Below are positions 32,572 through 44,965 of a stretch of 64,000 bases of DNA, piece after piece. The stretch spans positions 201,090,341 through 201,154,340 of the forward strand of contig NC_081408.1 of the NCBI RefSeq assembly GCF_030272615.1, in the 5' to 3' direction. How positions within the stretch are numbered: position 1 is the first letter of the stretch; each line of letters begins with the position of its first letter. Source of the DNA: Cryptomeria japonica (taxonomy: Eukaryota > Streptophyta > Pinopsida > Cupressales > Cupressaceae). The translations under genes were made by a program, and so were the position numbers. The notes below the pieces were generated by a model that did not search any database, was not told the origin of the DNA, and saw only the letters and a list, made by a program, of their open reading frames with translations.

Positions 32572-34578
32572 TGTTATTTATCTTTTATCCAAATCTATCT
32601 ATCTGGTTGTCTGTGGGGGTGGAAACACCAAAATGGTAGTTTGACTAAAGGAAGCTCGTATATAGACCCAACAGTTTCCCCTATCTGAATGCACGTAGAT
32701 GAAGAACAGAATTGAAGGTGCAAAGTAAGACATTCTCTAGCATTTTTCTAGTTCTCTATTTTTATAGATGGCAATGTGACACACAAATGTCCACACGATG
32801 TGTTGGCATCCTAATTCTGGGACCCAAATAGAGTGTTGGTAAATTCTATATTTTTTTGAGCATTTATTTTTGTATAATTAGAGTAATTTTTAATATTGCA
32901 TGTGTATGCTAGATTAGTATGGTCAGTTTATCAATTAGAAAAACATGAAACTAACATACCAATGAGATATTTATATCAAGGAAATTAACAACAAACAAAT
33001 GAAAAGAGTGATTCCTCAATGGTCATCCCATTGTTGCCTATCTACAAGGATTCCTCAAGTTTGATTATTTCTCTTAGATCATTGCACACGAAACACTTAG
33101 AATGACAACTCAAAGAATGGATGCTATGATAAAGGGACCTATATGCTATTGCAATTAAGATCTATACGATGATAACAATTCTTGTCTATGATTAATCTAT
33201 GGTATTAAGATGTTATCATACTAAAAATGCTAAGCTAACATGGATTATTACTATTGATAATGATCTAAAATTCTTAAGGAACTCTTGTCTAATTTTATAA
33301 TGAAAGCCTTTATAATGGGAGAACAATGTATGTAGCACAAAGTAAGTAGTCTCTTGATAATGATCTTGTGTAGCACCTTGATAATGAGAGCCTTGAGTTC
33401 TATTTATTGAAGAAATGATAAAATGGACGGTCAAGATTAGATTGGCCTATGTAGGGTTAGGATTGCTTGATAATTTGGTGATCCTCAATCCATGTTTACA
33501 ATTTTCACCAATGAGATGGTGACAATTTTCAACATGAGAAGGCTTGAGAGGAAAGGGAAGAGGCATCAAATGCCTAAGAAAACATGATGGTTACCCTAGG
33601 GGGCTTGGTTAGGGTTAAGTTAGTGGACAAAGTTTTTTTCCAAGGGATAAGCTCTTGTGCAAGGGTTAAAGGATAACCATGGTTAAATTAATGAATGTTG
33701 AAGAGACTTGTGGGTTAAATGAATGGTTAAGTTAGAGAAAAATTCTCTAACCATGGGTCAAAGGTGGCTTATCCATTAATGGTTTGGGAAGAGTATGGAG
33801 GTTAACTTGTAGAAGGGATAAAGTCTTTAATGGTTTGAGAAGTGACTCCTTCCTAATCTTCGGTTTAGAAATGTGCATATGTTTAGGAGGGAGTTAGGCT
33901 AAATTAGAATGGATTAGAATATTCTAGAAGAAGGGATTAGTGTACAAGTGGGCTTGCAAGTGGATTGGATTTTAGGATATTTAAATAAGTATTAATTTAT
34001 TTAAATGAGATAGGAGGATTGAATTAAATGTGAATTTAATTAAATGTTGGGAGGGGATTTAATTAAACAAATAGAATTTATTTATTTAATTAATAGTTTG
34101 AATTTGGCTAGATGGATTAAATCAAATAAATTGAATAATTTATTTTACTTGATAGAAGAAGGGGGTTGGGGTGAATTAATTAAATATTAATTTAATTAAT
34201 AGAAGAACTGTTAGTGAATTAAATAAAAATTAAATATTTATATAATTTGGTGGTTAGATTTATGTGTCTACAACATTTACTTGTGTTATTTCCATATTAG
34301 TGTAGTCTTCTTTTATCATTGTTGTATCTTCCTGGCTCACTAGAGCATCGGTTTAGTGAGGTATAAAAGGTCCGTTTACTCCTTGAGGTTCATCACTTTG
34401 AGGGTAGAAAATCCCCTCCTCTATAGTTTCACTTCTAGTATTATTGAAAGGTTTTTTTGAACTCGTAATCCTTCTAGTTGTATCTTCTATGTATTTTAAA
34501 GTTTTTCTCTGATAATGTTTTGATTCTCCACTTATCTTCTTCTTTCACCTCTATTAAAACTCTCCACATCCTCTCCTT
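32572..34578. other. No gene; AT-rich, possibly a decayed LTR
   Basis: No recognisable coding. 33960-34272 is rich in TTTAATTAAAT-type blocks and ends GTGTCTACA. On the minus strand it would begin TGTAGACACATAAATC, which looks like an LTR opening, but no partner end was found. Confidence 0.35.
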
Positions 34579-34591
34579 GGCTATGATACCA
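34579..34591 (-). promoter_or_regulatory. Primer-binding-site-like sequence
   Basis: The minus strand reads TGGTATCATAGCC, one base off the initiator-Met complement, next to TGTTGAG at 34594 as expected for an LTR edge. No paired LTR or coding was found, so this may be a remnant. Confidence 0.4.
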
Positions 34592-34599
34592 ATTGTTGA

Positions 34600-36419
34600 G
34601 AATTAAGATGAAGAAAAATAAATACAAACTAAATATTTAAACATAGATTAATATCACCTAGCTGTTGATGATCCTTCCTCTTTTGATGGTTGTCCTTCCC
34701 AGGATCTTAATGAGTGTCCCACTTTAGAAATATTTTTGTGATGCCAAAAAATTCCTATTGTTGTTCGTCTTGCTTCATGTCCATCTTAGATCGCTTTAGG
34801 TACTTCATCATAGTTTCTACCTCCTCTGGTGGTCACTGATTATCTCCTGCCCTATAATATTGCACCCTCCTTTTGGTTATCATTGATCCTCTTGTTGGGA
34901 TCACCTCTTGTATCCCATGGTAATGGGGTTGAGGATGAATATATTTTTTGGATTGTATTTTTTAGAATGAGGAAAGGTACTTTTCCTTCTCTTACTCTTT
35001 CAAATGTGGTGAAAGATCTTTTAGGGTTAGGATCCTTGACTTCAATCAGTTCCTAGCTCCAATAAAATGCTTTCTCTCTATTATTATTTTCGTAATCTAA
35101 TTTTTAGTGAGATTAACTCTTGCATCCTTGATGACTAACATGTAATCTGTATGGGCCCTTCCGATGCTTATCTCATCAAACCAAAACTTATACATAATAT
35201 AAACAAATAATATTGTATTTATGTGGTTTACTGTTAATGCCTATGTTCATGTGAAAATCAAAGAAATCTTATTTATATTATCTTTGTTACAATAAATTAT
35301 ATAATTACATTCTCAATACATTTTTTATGAATTCTACACAATAAATGAATATCTAGCTAGAAGAATATGAAGACATTAAAGAAGAGAAACAATACAAGAC
35401 TATTGGTCTTCACATTCAATATCCCATGCATTAATTAATATCAAGGTTAGAAATAGTATTATTATGTAATTTAGTTCCTAATGGACTACTTAGGTAATTT
35501 AAACAATCCCTATGTTTAACTACTCTTCCTCTTTTTCTTGTTCATATGGCTTGTTCTATATATTAAATTTATAATCCACGTATTTTTAGACTAAAATTAA
35601 TAAAATGTATAATGTGTTCTTGCCATCTTTGAAATCCTTAATTATAGAATGTTGGATTGAAAGTGTATCCATTCTTGGTGGTTTTTAATCACTTCTCTTT
35701 CTTATATCCCCTTCATTGTATATTGAGATTTATATCTTCTTTTATACAATCTACAATAGCTCCAATGTCTCCAACTACATAAGATGATGAATTGTGCTAA
35801 TGTATTTGTTTTGAATCCTATGAAATATCTATTGTCCCTTTTAATATATCAAATCTTAACATATTTATTTCACATGAATACCATGATCTTATTTTATAGT
35901 CTCCACTACCTTTACTATATATTTGATACATGTGTCTTTCTTTAATATTATTATGTTTATTTAATGATAAATTTTAATCAATAAAAATATTACATTTTTT
36001 ACCATTTTTAAGATATGATGAGGTGTAAACTTATCATTGAATATTTATCCCTTCACATATTTAATCATTAAGAAGAACAATACCCATAATAGTGCCTTAG
36101 ATACCAAAAGGATGGGTAAAAAGGAGACATAAGTCGTCCCCTCAAACATTCTGTTAGGGTGCTTTTTCTAAATTTTCCTGCCATGAGGTTTAGGGCTATC
36201 TTTTGTGTTTTAAAATCTTTTAGTCTAAAACCCTAAACCCAAAGTCTTAGCCATGATGCATTCTCTTTTTGTTCTATTTTAGAGTTGACCTTCAGCAACC
36301 TATTTCCAGTCACTTATGTTGTCTTTCAAGCCCTCTATGTCGTTCCGGTGACCAGCACCTTGGCATTAGCCATCTAATTCACCGTTTACTATGAGCTTCA
36401 TATTTGTTGTGCACCTTTG
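34600..36419. other. No recognisable gene, AT-rich
   Basis: Short open frames only, with no domain motifs on either strand. No tRNA, repeat array or element edge could be supported. Confidence 0.6.
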
Positions 36420-36738
36420 CCAAGATCAACGGTTGTGATACCAACACGATTGTATCAACCTGGGCGACAAGATTAATTCAGCAATGTCGTTACAGATGTG
36501 GCATGGGCTCACATAAACTGACAGGCTAAGTTGGCTGCCACTAAATGGTCCATTTTGGAACCCACATGGAAAATGGGCCCCGCTCAAATGCACCAAAAAG
36601 GGGTAAGTCTTTGTGGGCTTGATGCAGTACTATGCGAATAGTTTGAACAAGATCAACGACTAGGGTGATCACACGATTGATCGCAAATGTATCCAAGATC
36701 TAACTCCACAACATCGCTATAGATGTGGCATGTAGGAC
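36420..36738. repeat. Local degenerate duplication
   Basis: AAGATCAACG...ACACGATTG...AGATGTGGCATG occurs at about 36422-36511 and again at about 36650-36733, roughly 228 bases apart, with many differences. Confidence 0.6.
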
Positions 36739-36743
36739 CCACA
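36739..36743. repeat. Target-site duplication CCACA (left, outer solo LTR)
   Basis: CCACA directly before the outer LTR, repeated at 38722-38726. Confidence 0.88.
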
Positions 36744-36869
36744 CGTTGGAAATTGACACTCTTTTTTATTGGTTTCACATGTTATCATTGATGGCAACAT
36801 GTCTCAGCTTCATTCCTTGGTTTGGTTGTTCACTGATAGATACTTCATCGGCATCGACACCAGCACCAA

Positions 36870-36874
36870 CAGGT
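36870..36874. repeat. Target-site duplication CAGGT (left, inner solo LTR)
   Basis: CAGGT before the inner LTR, repeated at 37928-37932. Confidence 0.92.
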
Positions 36875-37927
36875 TGTTGGTATTTTGGTATGGTTTTGTC
36901 ATTGATGTCAACACCTACTAAAACACTAGCACTTTGGAGATCTAGCAACATTCACCGGCAAGCAAGTAACTATTGCACAATTACTGGTATATGCTACACT
37001 AGCAAGATATAATGTTCACGGACACTTGGAATGGCATGGAAGACACATGGTTATGTCGAAGACATCGTCTGGACATCTTGTCTAGGATTTTTGTTCATTG
37101 GTATATTCATAGTTGCATATTTGCTGTTACTGGCAAATAGGTCTAGGGTTACACCGGCAGGTTTATCTTTTCTAGATCAACATAACACACTATGGAGATG
37201 ATTAATTATTGTTGTAAATGCATTAAGCTGACATGTTCAATCAATTATTGCATCAGATATTATATTGTTTGTAAAATGTTTTTATTGTAATATCTTGTAG
37301 AGCCGACCTACTAAAATTGGTCTTAGGGTATGGTATAAATGTAAGATCTTATTTGTAAGATCAAGTGTGGAATGCAAAAAAGGATTGTGTGAAGGTATAT
37401 GCGAGATTAAGCAGAGCTATACACGCAGACATCATCTAAAGATTGAAGGAGGGTTTTTGTGGAAGCATATCAGCATTACACAAGTACTGAATCTAGCATA
37501 TGAAGATGCTATTTTGTGCAGTACATTCTTTTTGGATTTAACCATCCAACTGTAGTCAGTGTGACTCCCATTTTGTAATTGAGCAATGAGCTCTAGGTTG
37601 TTGGCTTTTTTGCATGTTCTGACCCCATTTATGTACACTTACTATCTGCAGTAGTATCATCTGATTGTGGGTAAGGTTTCCCACCATGGTTTTTCCCCTT
37701 CTAGGGTTTCCACATACAAATATTGGTGTTATGTGTTGTGGATGACTTTGTGTTTATGTTTCATGCACTAATCCTTATCGGTATAGCAATTAACTATTAT
37801 AATTGTCTACTGGCATACTTAGCTAGTTTACCGGTATTAAGCATTAAGATTGTTAAATTGTTTTTGGTTTAAATTTATTTGACAACTAATTCACCCCCCC
37901 CCTCTCAGTTGTCTCCGGGACCTAACA
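36875..37927 (+). mobile_element. Inner copia solo LTR of the copia-D family
   Basis: 1053 bases, TGTTGGTATTTTGG...CTCCGGGACCTAACA, very close to the copia-D 5' LTR at 56516-57576 along its whole length. No internal region is present and CAGGT flanks it perfectly, so it inserted in the outer LTR and later lost its body by LTR-LTR recombination. Confidence 0.94.
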
Positions 37928-37932
37928 CAGGT
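37928..37932. repeat. Target-site duplication CAGGT (right)
   Basis: Perfect match to 36870-36874. Confidence 0.92.
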
Positions 37933-38721
37933 ATCTTCATCAGTAAGAAGGATTCTTTGGATACCGGTATTGGAGGTTGATATGACTTACAACAAGATAC
38001 CAGTATTGGAGGCTGACATCATTTGGGAGATCCAAAAATTGGCAATTGATTTTGATATTTATGTATTTATGTAATGAGCCGACATGTATATTCATTTTGT
38101 AATTATCTATGTAAGCCGACATGAGTCATGAAGGATTGTAAGGGTATATAGGTCAGTTGATTAGATAATTTTGTGACATGTATGAGAGTAATGAGAGATA
38201 TGTAAGGATATGATTGTAATGAATGTAATGCAAAGATTATGAGGACATTTATGTAAGAGGTTATTCCGGTAAGGGTTTAAGTTTTCAGAACCAAAAGAGT
38301 CAGAGTTTGAACGGAAACTCTATCAGGCATAACAGATGCATTAAATGAGTTTAGTTTTATGTTTTCTTATTGAAAGTGACTGTAGTTAGTGAGACTCATT
38401 TGTGATGAGCACTTTTCTCTAGGTTGTAAGCCTTCTTGCAAGTGCAGGCCCCCATATTATGTAATATCTATTCGTATGGCCTATTGATTGATATTGTGGG
38501 TCACAAATCCCACTGTGGTTTTTCCTCTTTGATATTTTCCACGTATAATTCTTTGTGTTATGGTATTCATTTGTGTGATTGGCTTATTGATTACTTTACA
38601 TCTTTCAATTATATATGTACTAGTTTACTGGTTGGTGAATGCATGCTATAATAAGGTTAAAATTGAACATTCTAGTAGAACACTGATTCACCCCCCCTCT
38701 TAGTGTTCTTGGATTCCAACA

Positions 38722-38726
38722 CCACA
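38722..38726. repeat. Target-site duplication CCACA (right)
   Basis: Perfect match to 36739-36743. Confidence 0.88.
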
Positions 38727-39394
38727 AAGGTTGGTGAATGTTTTGACAAATAAAAAAAGGACACATAGATGACTAAGCCACACAATAAGAATGTGTGACC
38801 CATGCCCCCCACTTCTAAGTGTGGTAGCAAGAGACATCTTCATAGGAGGTTGATGGCTAAGTTTTTTAAGGGATTACATGATTGGGAAGAGATGTATGTC
38901 CAAGATAACTCAACAATGCCACAGAGGCTTGAGGGATAAAGGCAAAATGAAAAATATTAAATCTCCTATGTGCCCCTTTCTCATTTTTCACCAATTGACT
39001 GAGAGTTTTCTATTGGGGCCCCAACATTCAAATATGAAATGCAATGACTATATCCCACCATCACACCAAAAAATGTGCCTACAGTTAATGCATCTATTTT
39101 GCTCATTATGATCTAAATTCTTCATCTATTTTAGCACCAATATTTCTCTAATTCACATTTATGGTTCTCTACATGTTATGAGATTGTTTTGTATACTCAC
39201 ACTTTCATAATTAGGATTTTTGAGAAGCGATCGTCATCAGCATTTTCATTACATTCTTGTTATGTTTTGAATTTCTTTGCATAATTCCAAATTGCTTATT
39301 GCTGTCAAAGTGAAAAGGGTTTTAGCTTGAGTTGAATTTCAAAGGCATCTCATTTCTATGTCATTGAGTCTGTTTGTAAACCCTAACCCTAGAA
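38727..39394. other. No gene recognised
   Basis: Noncoding AT-rich sequence between the solo LTR and the unknown coding region. It ends in AAACCCTAACCCTAGAA just before an ATG. No LTR or PBS is visible. Confidence 0.55.
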
Positions 39395-40160
39395 ATGGCA
39401 GAGTCCTTTAGTTTGGGAAAGAGGATTTTTTTTAGGAGATCATTATCCAACTCCCTGGATCAACATAGACACAAAAGAGGTGAAAGCTAGGGTCTAGACT
39501 AGACGAGTTCATTGTTGATCATTCTGCAGGAATCAGAGATGCACTTATTCTACCAATGGGTTTTAGTCTCTGGAGAAGATGATATAACAAGAAAACGGAG
39601 AGAGTGTTAGTGTCCAGCATATGGAATTGTGATTTGGCAAAGCTACTAGTGTCAAATGTCTATGTGAATACTGAATCTATTTCCATAATTGATGTGAACC
39701 ATAGCCCTAATACTAGAGAAATTGTATCTAGTCAAGGTGGCAAACTAATAGATGTTACAAGAGATGTCAACAATGAAGTTTGTATGCTCAACCCTAGCAT
39801 AGATTGGGCCATTGATCTACAGGAGTTAGATATGGAATACAAGAAGAATGAGCTCTTTTACAAAGAAAAATTGGAATCTTTCGAGCCTCCAAACATAAAG
39901 GGGAATGATAGAAATTTGACACCATGACAAACTACCCCTTACAACACAAATTTATTTGTTAATTATTTCTTAGACACATACTATGCTCTATGTCAAGTGT
40001 GTGTTGTAGATGGAAGGAACTTGATTATGAATTGGATGCTAGTGATTCGTATGGATATCCAAAGCAAGGATATCAATAGGCCTTTTGATTATGCTTCTCT
40101 GGTGGCTTATGGTTTGCATGATGCCCTATGTGATTTCAAAATTGGTAAATAAAAAAATTT
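39395..40160 (+). pseudogene. Unknown coding region, part 1
   Basis: A possible start ATG at 39395 opens MAESFSLGKRIFFRRSLSNS, then the frame shifts. The main open part reads SSIWNCDLAKLLVSNVYVN, SINWA-like segments and ELFYKEKLESFEPPNIKG to 39927. After one stop the same frame continues with NLFVNYFLDTYYALCQVCVV and FDYASLVAYGLHDALCDFKIG to about 40150. I do not recognise the family. The amino-acid pattern, rich in charged and aromatic residues with few low-complexity runs, suggests real former coding. Together with parts 2-4 it spans about 3.4 kb. Confidence 0.55.
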
Positions 40161-40236
40161 CAAGTATTAATCTCTCTTGATGCATATATTCCTATATAAA
40201 GGTCTTAATATATGACATCCTAATTTATAGATTGTT

Positions 40237-40620
40237 GCCATGGCTAAAGGAGAACAACTTTCAGTTCAGGAATGGACCTATATTTGTGACTCACATATGG
40301 ATGAGTCAAATTATTTGGTCTTTGAAAATTTCTTTGTAAGAAAGCTTTTAAGTATTTTACAAAAGGAGGTTAGATGGGGTCTGAGCCCAAAGGCTAAAGA
40401 ATTTCTCAAGCCTAAAGACCTTACTCCTGAATTAGGTATCACCCATAATTGGAGATCATGGTTCTATTTTAAGGACCACACAATCATGAGGATTTTTGGT
40501 AGCCCTGTTACACCCAGGATTTTGCCTATCACTGTTTAGGGGAAGGTGGCTTTCTTAGAAATCATGCATTAGCTAGTTGAAGCTGATAAATCCTTGGTAG
40601 GGTGTCACATAAGAAAGGAT
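40237..40620 (+). pseudogene. Unknown coding region, part 2
   Basis: In the frame of part 1, a 99-codon open stretch carries MAKGEQLSVQEWTYICDSHM, FFVRKLLSILQKEVRWGLS and WFYFKDHTIMRIFGSPVTP to 40539. After a TAG it goes on as GKVAFLEIMH, another TAG, and LVEADKSLVG. The region resembles proteins of non-autonomous plant elements in general feel, but no domain can be named. Confidence 0.5.
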
Positions 40621-40899
40621 CAATGATCCCATCCCAAATAGTGATTGGGATGTACATTTTTTGAATAGGAAAGCATATGATATTCTTGACTCTATGTTGA
40701 ACATGTATAGGCTTCCTTGAGCCAAGTATAGGTTTTATGACTCTGAATGGCTTATCAAATAGATTGGCAAGGCCAAGATGCAAGAGCATCAGTGGGGTAA
40801 ATAAGATGATGAAGACCTCATAAGGAGTACAAAGAATTATGAGGAAGTATTTAATAGAAAGGACAGATGGCATAAAATCCAATATGAAGAGAATAGAAG

Positions 40900-41785
40900 A
40901 AGGAAGGAGGATAGTTCTTATGTTTTTGCTTGGGAGTCACTATTAATTCTAAAGGATGGGATGGGGGCAATTGTTTCCACTTATATAGATGTTGATAGTA
41001 TGCCCTTACCTCATGAGAGGTCCTATTTGGATGTTATATCTCCAATGCAAGTAGTAGAGGAGGAAATGTCAGAATCTTCTCAATCAATTAGCTGCCCTAT
41101 TGGACCTGCTTCCCCTCCCCTAAGCTCTCAAGAACACCCATCCACATCTGCTATTGACCCTGAGTCATCACACCCTACCCCTTCAGAAAGGTTGTTTGCA
41201 AAAGATGCTAAGAAGAAACCTATGGTTGCCTCATCCTTTGTTGTCCCTCTCTCTCATGTACTAGAAAGCCCAAGAACTATGACCCCTTTGCGTATATTGT
41301 ACCCAGGTAGGGATATCCCTTTTCAATCCTATAGGGGTTTTGAATTCCAAGGTGCTGAACCTTTACCACCTCATAGATTTGATACGAGGATCAGGATTAC
41401 AATTCAAGATCCTCCCAAAGAGTGGGCCATGGATGCTTGTAAACATGGAGGAGATCATAGTGAAGATGTAAGATTGAATGCTTGTCAATAGTTCATGAGG
41501 GATGATGATTTTATAAATACTAGAGAGTTAAAATAGTTTTCCATAAGAAATTTGACAAATAAGATGGAAAGGAGCAAAGGCATTATCCTTGATGATTTGG
41601 ACAATGAAGAGAGGCTAAGAATGAAGGGTGAAGTGTTGAAGGCTGTAAAAGAGCAGTTTGCAGCTATGACTCCAGAGATAGGAAGGGAGATTATGAAAAG
41701 GAGCAGAGTACTCCTTTCGGAAGGATGGGACATTTCCTTTGCTATTTTTTTTTATGAAACAAGAGGAAGAGGCATGATATAGATT
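40900..41785 (+). pseudogene. Unknown coding region, part 3
   Basis: A 176-codon open part (40961-41491) starts near MPLPHERSYLDVISPMQ. It is rich in Ser and Pro in the middle (SCPIGPASPPLSSQEHPSTS) and then has FQSYRGFEFQGAEPLPPHRF and RIRITIQDPPKEWAMDAC. After two stops it continues in frame as 41552-41782 with MERSKGIILDDLDNEERLRM and REIMKRSRVLLSEGW. It is a different frame from parts 1-2. Confidence 0.5.
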
Positions 41786-41899
41786 TGGATTCAATGGATC
41801 CAACATAAAGGGAGAAAGTACTTTCTGGTTTACAATTTGATGGCCGCCTTGATGAATTAGTTATTTTGTGTCTTCACAGAGATAAAAGAAGACCTAGCA

Positions 41900-42848
41900 T
41901 GAGCTATGAGGTTAATTAGTTATTTGGAATCCTGTTAATCAAGAGAGTAGTTGACACATCCATCACAGAGGCAACAAGTTTCAATCTAAATGTGGCAAAG
42001 TTTACTCATAAGGTGGCCTTGAAGGAAGAAGAGGAGGTCACCATTCTAAGGGAAAGGGTAACTACCCTACAGGAACAACTATATGCAAGGCCTACATGCA
42101 CACCTTCAAGTAGGATTGAGCATTAATTAAATGAATTTATAATATTGCAGAATGATCTATCTTAGGCTAGATTGGAAATATTTAGTTTGAGTAATGAGAA
42201 GGATGTGATAAAGGCATATGCTTTGCAAATGGAAAGGAGAGTAAAGATAGACATGTTAAGACCATTGTTAGAATCAAAGATCAATAAAATTTTGGACCAT
42301 GTTGATGCAGGATCGGATGAGCATAGGGAGTTGCTAAGTTTTTCTCAAGAGCACTTAAGGTGGCAATGTTTTATGGCTTGTTGATTGTCTCAAATGAAAA
42401 AAACAATTGGAGTATTGGAAATTTCATTGATTAAGTCTCTCCAAGTTTTTTACATGCCATAATTGAGGTTATTAAGATTAGGTTCGAGATGATAAAGCAA
42501 CTATTTACCATTCACAGGGTGTATATGCATAAAATTGACAGTGAACTTAGAGGCTTCCATTGTCTAGTCACTAGTCGCATGCCTACTTTGTTTGACAAAG
42601 AGAAAAGAAGAGAAGAAGGAGAAAATGTCCTAAGGTCAAAGATGGAATGGAAAGTTGACCATAGAACAGTTTATAACCAAATGTTTATAAATTTAATTTC
42701 AGAAGATACACAGTTTATCAAGAAATTGGGGTCATACATGGATGCACTCTCAAGGCTAGACAATGGTATGACCAGAATGGAAGTGATCAGACCAGAAATT
42801 GAAGACAACAATTACCAACAACATCTCAAGGCTCTCCAAAACCTTTGA
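41900..42848 (+). pseudogene. Unknown coding region, part 4 (coiled-coil-like C-terminus)
   Basis: Contains helical charged sequence: VALKEEEEVTILRERVTTLQEQL (about 42010-42085), MEIFSLSNEKDVIKAYALQMERRVK (42172 on) and DKEKRREEGENVLRSKMEW. The last open frame (42489-42848) ends MEVIRPEIEDNNYQQHLKALQNL and TGA. Three frames are used, so at least two frameshifts lie inside. No polymerase or integrase motif is present. Confidence 0.5.
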
Positions 42849-44391
42849 AAACATGGATTTGATGACTTTTGATCCCTTCCTACTCTCTTTTTTGTGTTTT
42901 TTTAATTTTAAAATTTTGAATTTTTAAATTTTGACCTTCCCGCCTTTTTTTTATTATTTTGTTTCTTTCTTTCTTCTCAATTAAGAGAATATCTGATGGT
43001 TTATTTTTGGGTTGAATCGCTTGTCTTTTCTTCTACCTTAAAGATCTTTATCTCTATCTTGCATATTTATTGCATATCTTTGAGAACAACTCATAACTTG
43101 CTCTATGTCAGTATGTATTAAATAGGTTTGGAGGATTATTGAACTTTTCAATTTGATAAGGGAGATTTCTCAAAGAAAGGGAGGATTCTAGATCATCCTA
43201 AATCATCCTAAATCATCTCTAACAAATACCACCTAGAGAGGAGCAGAAAAGAAAATATGTCTTTGTTAGAAAGCTAAATTTTTTTTGTCTTTTTCTTGTT
43301 AGTCAGTCACCTAATTTTTTATTTTGTAAAAGGCATCCTTAATTTTTCTATAAGAGGATATTCAAGGCCTTATTTTTCTTCTTCTTCTTCCTCAAGACAA
43401 ATACAATTCATATAATTTGAGGCTATTGTACTGTTTTTTACCAAGGGTGAACAACATGAAACAATGTTCATATGTTTTGTAGTGCATTATTGTGATTCTG
43501 TGTCATACTCCATTCACAGTAAATCTTTGCAAGGATATGTACACATGTTCTCCATAATACAAACATCTGGAAATCAAAACTATGATTTCTATGATTGTTT
43601 CTCACTTTTTGTTATCCAGAGTCTTATATGAATCAATAAAATCAAGGGTTTTTGGTTCATGTCTCTTCACTGTGTTGATTAGTTTGAATGACTTTAGCTT
43701 AATATGAAGTAGGAGATTAAATCTACTATTCTTATTCAAAGAGGCTCTATGTAGAGAATGAAAATTGAGATACAATTGTGAAAAACAATTCATGCTATGG
43801 TTGATATTAGGTATCAATCATACTAGGCAAAAGGTGGTGCAGACATGCATATTTTGTATTGTAATAATGGTTCATCTAATTCTTAGCCCAATGGATATGG
43901 CACTAATCATGATATTGCATTCCTAACTATGACAAGAATAAGGATCTATCAAAAAGAAATACAATAATCATTTTAAGTTTGTTCATTTTTTCTTTCAAGT
44001 ACATAGAAAAATTAGTTCTCTTTGTGATCAGAAGTATACAAGGATGAAGGCCACATCCCACGAAGTTTAAAGATCATTGAATCACATTGTAGTCCGAGAA
44101 CCTATTTGTTGTAGCATCATATAAGCCATGAGAAATCTAAAGATGTTGTTGTAAGGGGTACCCACCTAGGTCTAACAGAACCTAAAGTGAAGAGAGTGTA
44201 ATTAGTTTCTTATCCCTAGTTATCACTCTATTAATTGGCCCACTGATCCAAGGCCTCAAAGATTGAGATTGGCCACTCATAGAGGAACTTTGGAGTAATC
44301 AGTTGGAAACACCAACACATTCTCTTTGAGATAACTTGACCAACTAATGTGTGGGAGGTACTTTAGATTTTCCATTACACCAAAACTTATA
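42849..44391. other. No gene recognised, AT-rich
   Basis: Nothing coding. A short triplicated CATCCTAAAT-type run lies at about 43191-43221. Other open frames here are short and featureless. Confidence 0.55.
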
Positions 44392-44800
44392 GGGATCAAT
44401 GGACTTCCAAATAAACATCTTCACGTAAACCTAAAGTGGTAGTTAGTCCACAAGATCAACTCCTAGAGGTTTAATGGTTGCTCCAATACCCGCTTTTGAT
44501 GTAATATGCGGGAATTAAACTTGAATTGAGGCTTTGATACCACATGTAGATTTGTTGGTGTATGATAGCTTGATGGAATCAATGAACATCCAAATTAGCA
44601 TATTCATTTGAATCCAAAGTGGTTATTAATCCTAGAGGTGCAGTAGTTACCCTAAGGACCAAATTTAATATAGAGGAAAATGAACCTAGATTGAGACTTT
44701 AATATATATACTTGTAGGTGTTAATGAACTTGTAAATAAGCCTCTTCACTTAGACCTAAAATGATAATTAGTCAACAAGATCTCTCTCAGAATTGCAACA
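44392..44800. repeat. Degenerate tandem units of 140-190 bases
   Basis: ATCAATGgACtTCCAAATaa...CTTCAC...CCtAAAgTGgTagTTAgTCcacAAGATC recurs with starts near 44392, 44578 and 44722, including a shared CCTAGAGGT and TTGAG(G/A)CTTTgATA tail. The first unit contains a PBS-like TGGTATCAAAGCC on the minus strand (44530-44542) just before TGTAGATTTG. Confidence 0.55.
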
Positions 44801-44965
44801 ATTAATTTGATAAATACTCTTATGAATAGTTGATATATGAAAAAGAGAGCTAATAAAATGACTTAGATAATTGAATGTGCATGAAGGACAAATATTATTG
44901 TGAATGTTATCTAAGAGAAGAATTCCTAGCTATTTCTTGTATGAATTTAATGTGAAATGTGAATG

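Larger units (their letters stand above)
36744..38721 (+). mobile_element. Outer copia solo LTR, interrupted
   Basis: It starts CGTTGGAAATTGACACTC (TG changed to CG) and ends TTCACCCCCCCTCTTAGTGTTCTTGGATTCCAACA, almost the same ends as the LTR of element E. Without the inner insertion it is about 920 bases. It carries the CCCACTGTGGTTTTTCC block (about 38510) and no internal coding, so it is a recombined solo LTR. Perfect CCACA flanks support this. Confidence 0.88.

Noticed and set aside
33960-34272. Matrix-attachment or replication origin from AATTAAAT repeats
   Set aside because: AT-richness alone is not enough; an eroded LTR explains the text equally well.
36430-36445. PBS-like TTGGTATCACAACC on the minus strand
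   Set aside because: Matches only the first eight or nine bases, lies in a local duplication, and no LTR edge is next to it.
39395-42848. An intact host gene with introns
   Set aside because: Frame changes are not at clear GT-AG junctions and stops occur inside otherwise coherent coding; decay fits better.
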